From Cloeon dipterum (Eukaryota > Arthropoda > Insecta > Ephemeroptera > Baetidae): a stretch of DNA of 64,000 nt. Location of the stretch: positions 7,254,001 through 7,318,000 of the forward strand of contig NC_088788.1 of the NCBI RefSeq assembly GCF_949628265.1. The letters are read 5' to 3'. The notes below the pieces were generated by a model. The model worked only from the letters and a program-made list of their open reading frames with translations, ran no database searches and was not told where the DNA came from. Shown piece after piece: positions 61,255 through 64,000 of the stretch; position 1 is the stretch's first letter, and every line of letters starts with the position of its first letter. The position numbers and the translations under genes are program-made.

Positions 61255-63566
61255 CTAAGGGATGAAAGTTGTTGTTGTGCTGGGCGAACGCGCTACTTTG
61301 TTCCCTTTTATTCTTTGGCATTCTCTGTTGCCGCCGAAAGTTTCACAGCGTAAGGGACGGAGCTGAAACCAACAAAACGCAATTAAGTAAGTTCCCTAAT
61401 GAGTAGGTTGCAGAAATTTGACACTGACGAACATTTGTTCACTGTTGTGCAGTTTTAATCGATTATTTTAATTTAATCGTTAAAATCTAAAGGCTCTTAC
61501 CACTCTGACAGGCAAAATAAGAAATCCAAAAATGCCCTCCCGGAGCCTCCAGACGATCATCGTTATCGTCAGCTTGATGGTTTCAGTCAGAGCCTCCATC
61601 TCCTGCAACAAATAATACAATATTTTTTATTGTGATAAATCAATTGGCCACAGAGAGAACAGCAGAAAATTTGGTCACTTCTTCAAATGATGCTTTTTTT
61701 AAGTACAGGGAATCTTTCAAGTCCGTAAAAAATATCTTGGCAATGAAAAGCGTGCCTTTTTCCATTCCAATCCCAACTGGAACCAATATAACTAGCAATT
61801 TTCTCAAACAAGGGAAAATTTAAAATTTGAGGATGCCACTCTTTTCCACCTCAAACTCTAGTCATAAACTATTTCGCAATTAAATTTCGTCCCGATCGCC
61901 AGTTTCCAAATTATTGTAATGCATGGAATAATTTCCTGAATTTCAAATAATGAGGCTGTAGAGAGGCAAATTTTGGAATTAAGCAGGGAAAATATCAAAC
62001 AATTACAACCTTAATACATTCCTTCCTTAATGAAGAGATCGGTAAAAAGTGATGCTTTGGAGGGAAGCAGTGTGGCGCCGTCTCGCCCCTACCGTCCAAA
62101 TAGCTATTTGTATTTTAACCTGTATCGCAAGCAGGTGGCAGAACAAAAGGGTGTGCGACTAGCCTTCTCTCCACTGCACCTTTAGGGTCGCACGACAGCA
62201 ATCAAACAAAATGTTCTCCCTCCGCAAGATATTAGATGGCGAGACGGCGCCACAATGTAAAAAAATAAATCATGACTGTCAGAGGGAAGGCAGTACAGTG
62301 TACACTATCGAATCAGATTTTCTCGTAAATTTGAAACACTTTAAACCCTTTTCATCGAGGCTCTTTTAAAATCCCTGGGGCGATCTGATTGAAGCGGCTC
62401 GGCATATATTTGCCTCAAGATCAAATAAATAGCGTAAATTTAATAAGAAAAAAAGACAACTAGATTGTGTTCCTCTCACAATCAAGTACAGCGTTGCAAA
62501 GATTTTTTTTCCGGCACACCGTGATCCAGAGCAGGCCGGGGGGATTAGGAACGCATCCCACCCCAAACCACCCAACATATTGAACCTCTTGAATGTGCAG
62601 GTAAGAAAAATCAATCTCGAGCGCATAAACTGCAGCAGCCACCTTTTTCCCCCCCCATGCCTGTGGCTGTGTGTCCGTCCGAGCGGTGTTTAAAATTTTT
62701 CATTTAAAGACTCATCCGTCGCGTCCCCCAAAAGGGGTAGGATTGGCGGTTTCAAATTTTTGGCAAAGAAAAATTAAACGCCGGCGTTTTCACTCATCTC
62801 GCACTTGCACCCAACGCCGGTCGCTCGCTCGACCGTAGAGTTCTTAATCACGCTATTCTCGGCGAGGGTCGCGGTGGAAAATAAGGGTCAAGAAAAATAA
62901 ATAATAATACCTGATAAATCAGTACGCTCCGACTGAAAGCACGTCAACCTGCAGCGCGCAGAGAGCAAGCAACAAGTATTTGTTTGAGGAGGTCAAGAAT
63001 AATTATTCTGTCAGCCACTCTCGCTGAGACAACCTCGCAAACTACCCTACGCACTAGGGTTCGGTATATCAACTTTGATATATCAATTTTGATATGATAT
63101 TTTAAATAATCATATCAATATCATCGTTGATATTTTGAATATCAGAAAATATCAGCTGATATTTCGGAAAAATATCTGATATATCTTGATATTTTGGTGT
63201 AAAATATCAATATCATCGCAGATATTTAGAATATCATATCAATATCAGATATTGGATATCGTTTTTGACGCGGATATCGTTTCTGCGCACCACCGACTGA
63301 AGTTTGAGGGAACGCTGTAGGGGAGCTTCCTTCAGGTACTTAACAGGAGAGCATCTTCTTTTAACTCCTTTTCTTACACTATTTAAGACAAGTGATCCCC
63401 ATCGCACACCGTGGGAAATGTTTTTTTTTTCGATAAATTGAACAAGCGCGATTGTACGAATTAAAAATCGAGTCATTTCAGCAAAAAATCAGTCAAGAAA
63501 ATCGCCACACTCACCAGTCACAGCAGAGGAAACGTTGTCGAAGGACTGAGCAGGCTCGAAGCTCAT
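61255..63566 (-). CDS. Paralogue B of an unrecognised small gene (about 119 residues)
   Basis: Proposed CDS on the minus strand: 63566-63515 (MSFEPAQSFDNVSSAVT), 61776-61679 (GIGMEKGTLFIAKIFFTDLK...), 61602-61501 (EMEALTETIKLTITMIVWRL...) and 61362-61255 (LRPLRCETFGGNR..., TAG). All joins keep frame. Acceptors are good; the donor after exon 2 (GTGACC) is weak, and if unused the protein stops at 61 residues. The start is the first in-frame ATG of an exon that begins at about 63803 and contains several earlier out-of-frame ATGs, so it may be mostly 5' UTR. A hydrophobic stretch in exon 3 (LTITMIVW) could be membrane-associated. Related exons in unit A show conserved phase. No family is recognised. 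Confidence 0.38.
62073..62255. repeat. Small foldback repeat with perfect 16-bp ends
   Basis: GTGGCGCCGTCTCGCC at 62073-62088 and its exact complement at 62240-62255 enclose about 150 bp. Size and form suggest a short MITE; no other copy seen in the window. Confidence 0.6.
62260..63059. other. Intron of paralogue B, no further feature
   Basis: Mixed composition. Two overlapping minus-strand frames near 62366-62642 lack splice support or recognisable content. Confidence 0.5.
63060..63290. repeat. TGATAT/GATATC-rich cryptic satellite
   Basis: About 230 bp made almost entirely of TGATAT, ATATCA and GATATC words, highly self-complementary, inside the intron of paralogue B. Confidence 0.85.
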
Positions 63567-63803
63567 CCGATTTTTTGTGATCCGAACCACAAACACACAA
63601 AGACACTCGGCACGAAACACAAAGCAGCAATAATAACTCCACAAGACGGATCCTGGGCGATGTTCACGCTGGAGAAGAGCATGGTTGTGTGGGCGAGTTG
63701 CAGAGTCAAGCCGTCATCTCAAGCACTTTTTTCTTCATCCCTTTCTCATTTTCTTCCACGAAACTGGCCATTGCGGTCCAGCGGGGCCGTCAGGCATTGG
63801 ATG

Positions 63804-64000
63804 GGAGGAGCTGAAATTGTTAAAATTAATTATCAAGTAATGTTCATTAATTAGGTAGCCGTCCAGTTAAAGCACTTGATCCAAACTTACGTAACTAATG
63901 GACTCGGCAATAATTCTAACGTTTTCTTAAAAACAAAAAAAAAAAAATTGGCTCCCAGTTTCACATATGATTTTATGTTTTAGAGATTTTCAACTAAGCT
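63804..64000. other. Right edge of the window
   Basis: AT-rich sequence upstream (minus strand) of the exon that starts paralogue B. The unit B equivalents of the exons at 56407-56988 would lie beyond the window. Confidence 0.5.

Overview
The window is nuclear DNA of an arthropod, most likely a non-dipteran insect. The evidence is two spliced metazoan genes with short GC-rich exons in long AT-rich introns, many MITE-type repeats, and an intronic miR-71/miR-2/miR-13 microRNA cluster. The miR-2 family is protostome-specific, miR-13 is typical of insects, and miR-71 is absent from Drosophila.

Layout, left to right. Positions 1-1710 hold weak candidate exons on both strands and one better-supported + strand terminal exon. 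Positions 2573-9605 carry a complete 11-exon RSPRY1 gene (armadillo-like region, SPRY, C3HC4 RING). Positions 9606-14730 are AT-rich, with a decayed LINE and an orphan Cys-rich terminal exon (13411-13856). Positions 15095-48135 carry a complete 13-exon PPP4R1 gene (HEAT-repeat regulatory subunit of protein phosphatase 4, 876 residues). Its two 11-kb introns (2 and 3) hold LINE remnants, MITEs, a ~525-bp tandem array and CpG-rich blocks that may be alternative promoters. Exon 4 is bracketed by two tandem arrays, 6 x 68 bp and 3 x ~315 bp. Intron 6 contains six consecutive pre-microRNA hairpins: miR-71, miR-2, miR-13a-like, miR-13b-like and two further miR-2 variants.

Downstream of PPP4R1, a block was tandemly duplicated about 11 kb apart. 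Unit A starts at 47077 and unit B at 58248. Unit B begins with a truncated PPP4R1 3' end (part of exon 12, intron 12, exon 13 and the 3' UTR) that carries a 4-nt insertion and an immediate stop. Both units then carry a related small gene on the - strand. Copy B (61255-63566) can be read through as about 119 residues; copy A (50056-55235) has an early nonsense codon. Unit A was later split by a near-perfect 2.2-kb palindrome, a composite foldback, a TTAA-flanked MITE and a hAT-type MITE.

RSPRY1 and PPP4R1 are neighbours on the same strand with separate promoters. The microRNA cluster should be made from the PPP4R1 primary transcript or from an internal promoter. I recognise no tRNA, rRNA or CRISPR. 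All gene calls come from reading the sequence and from remembered family features; no database search was run.
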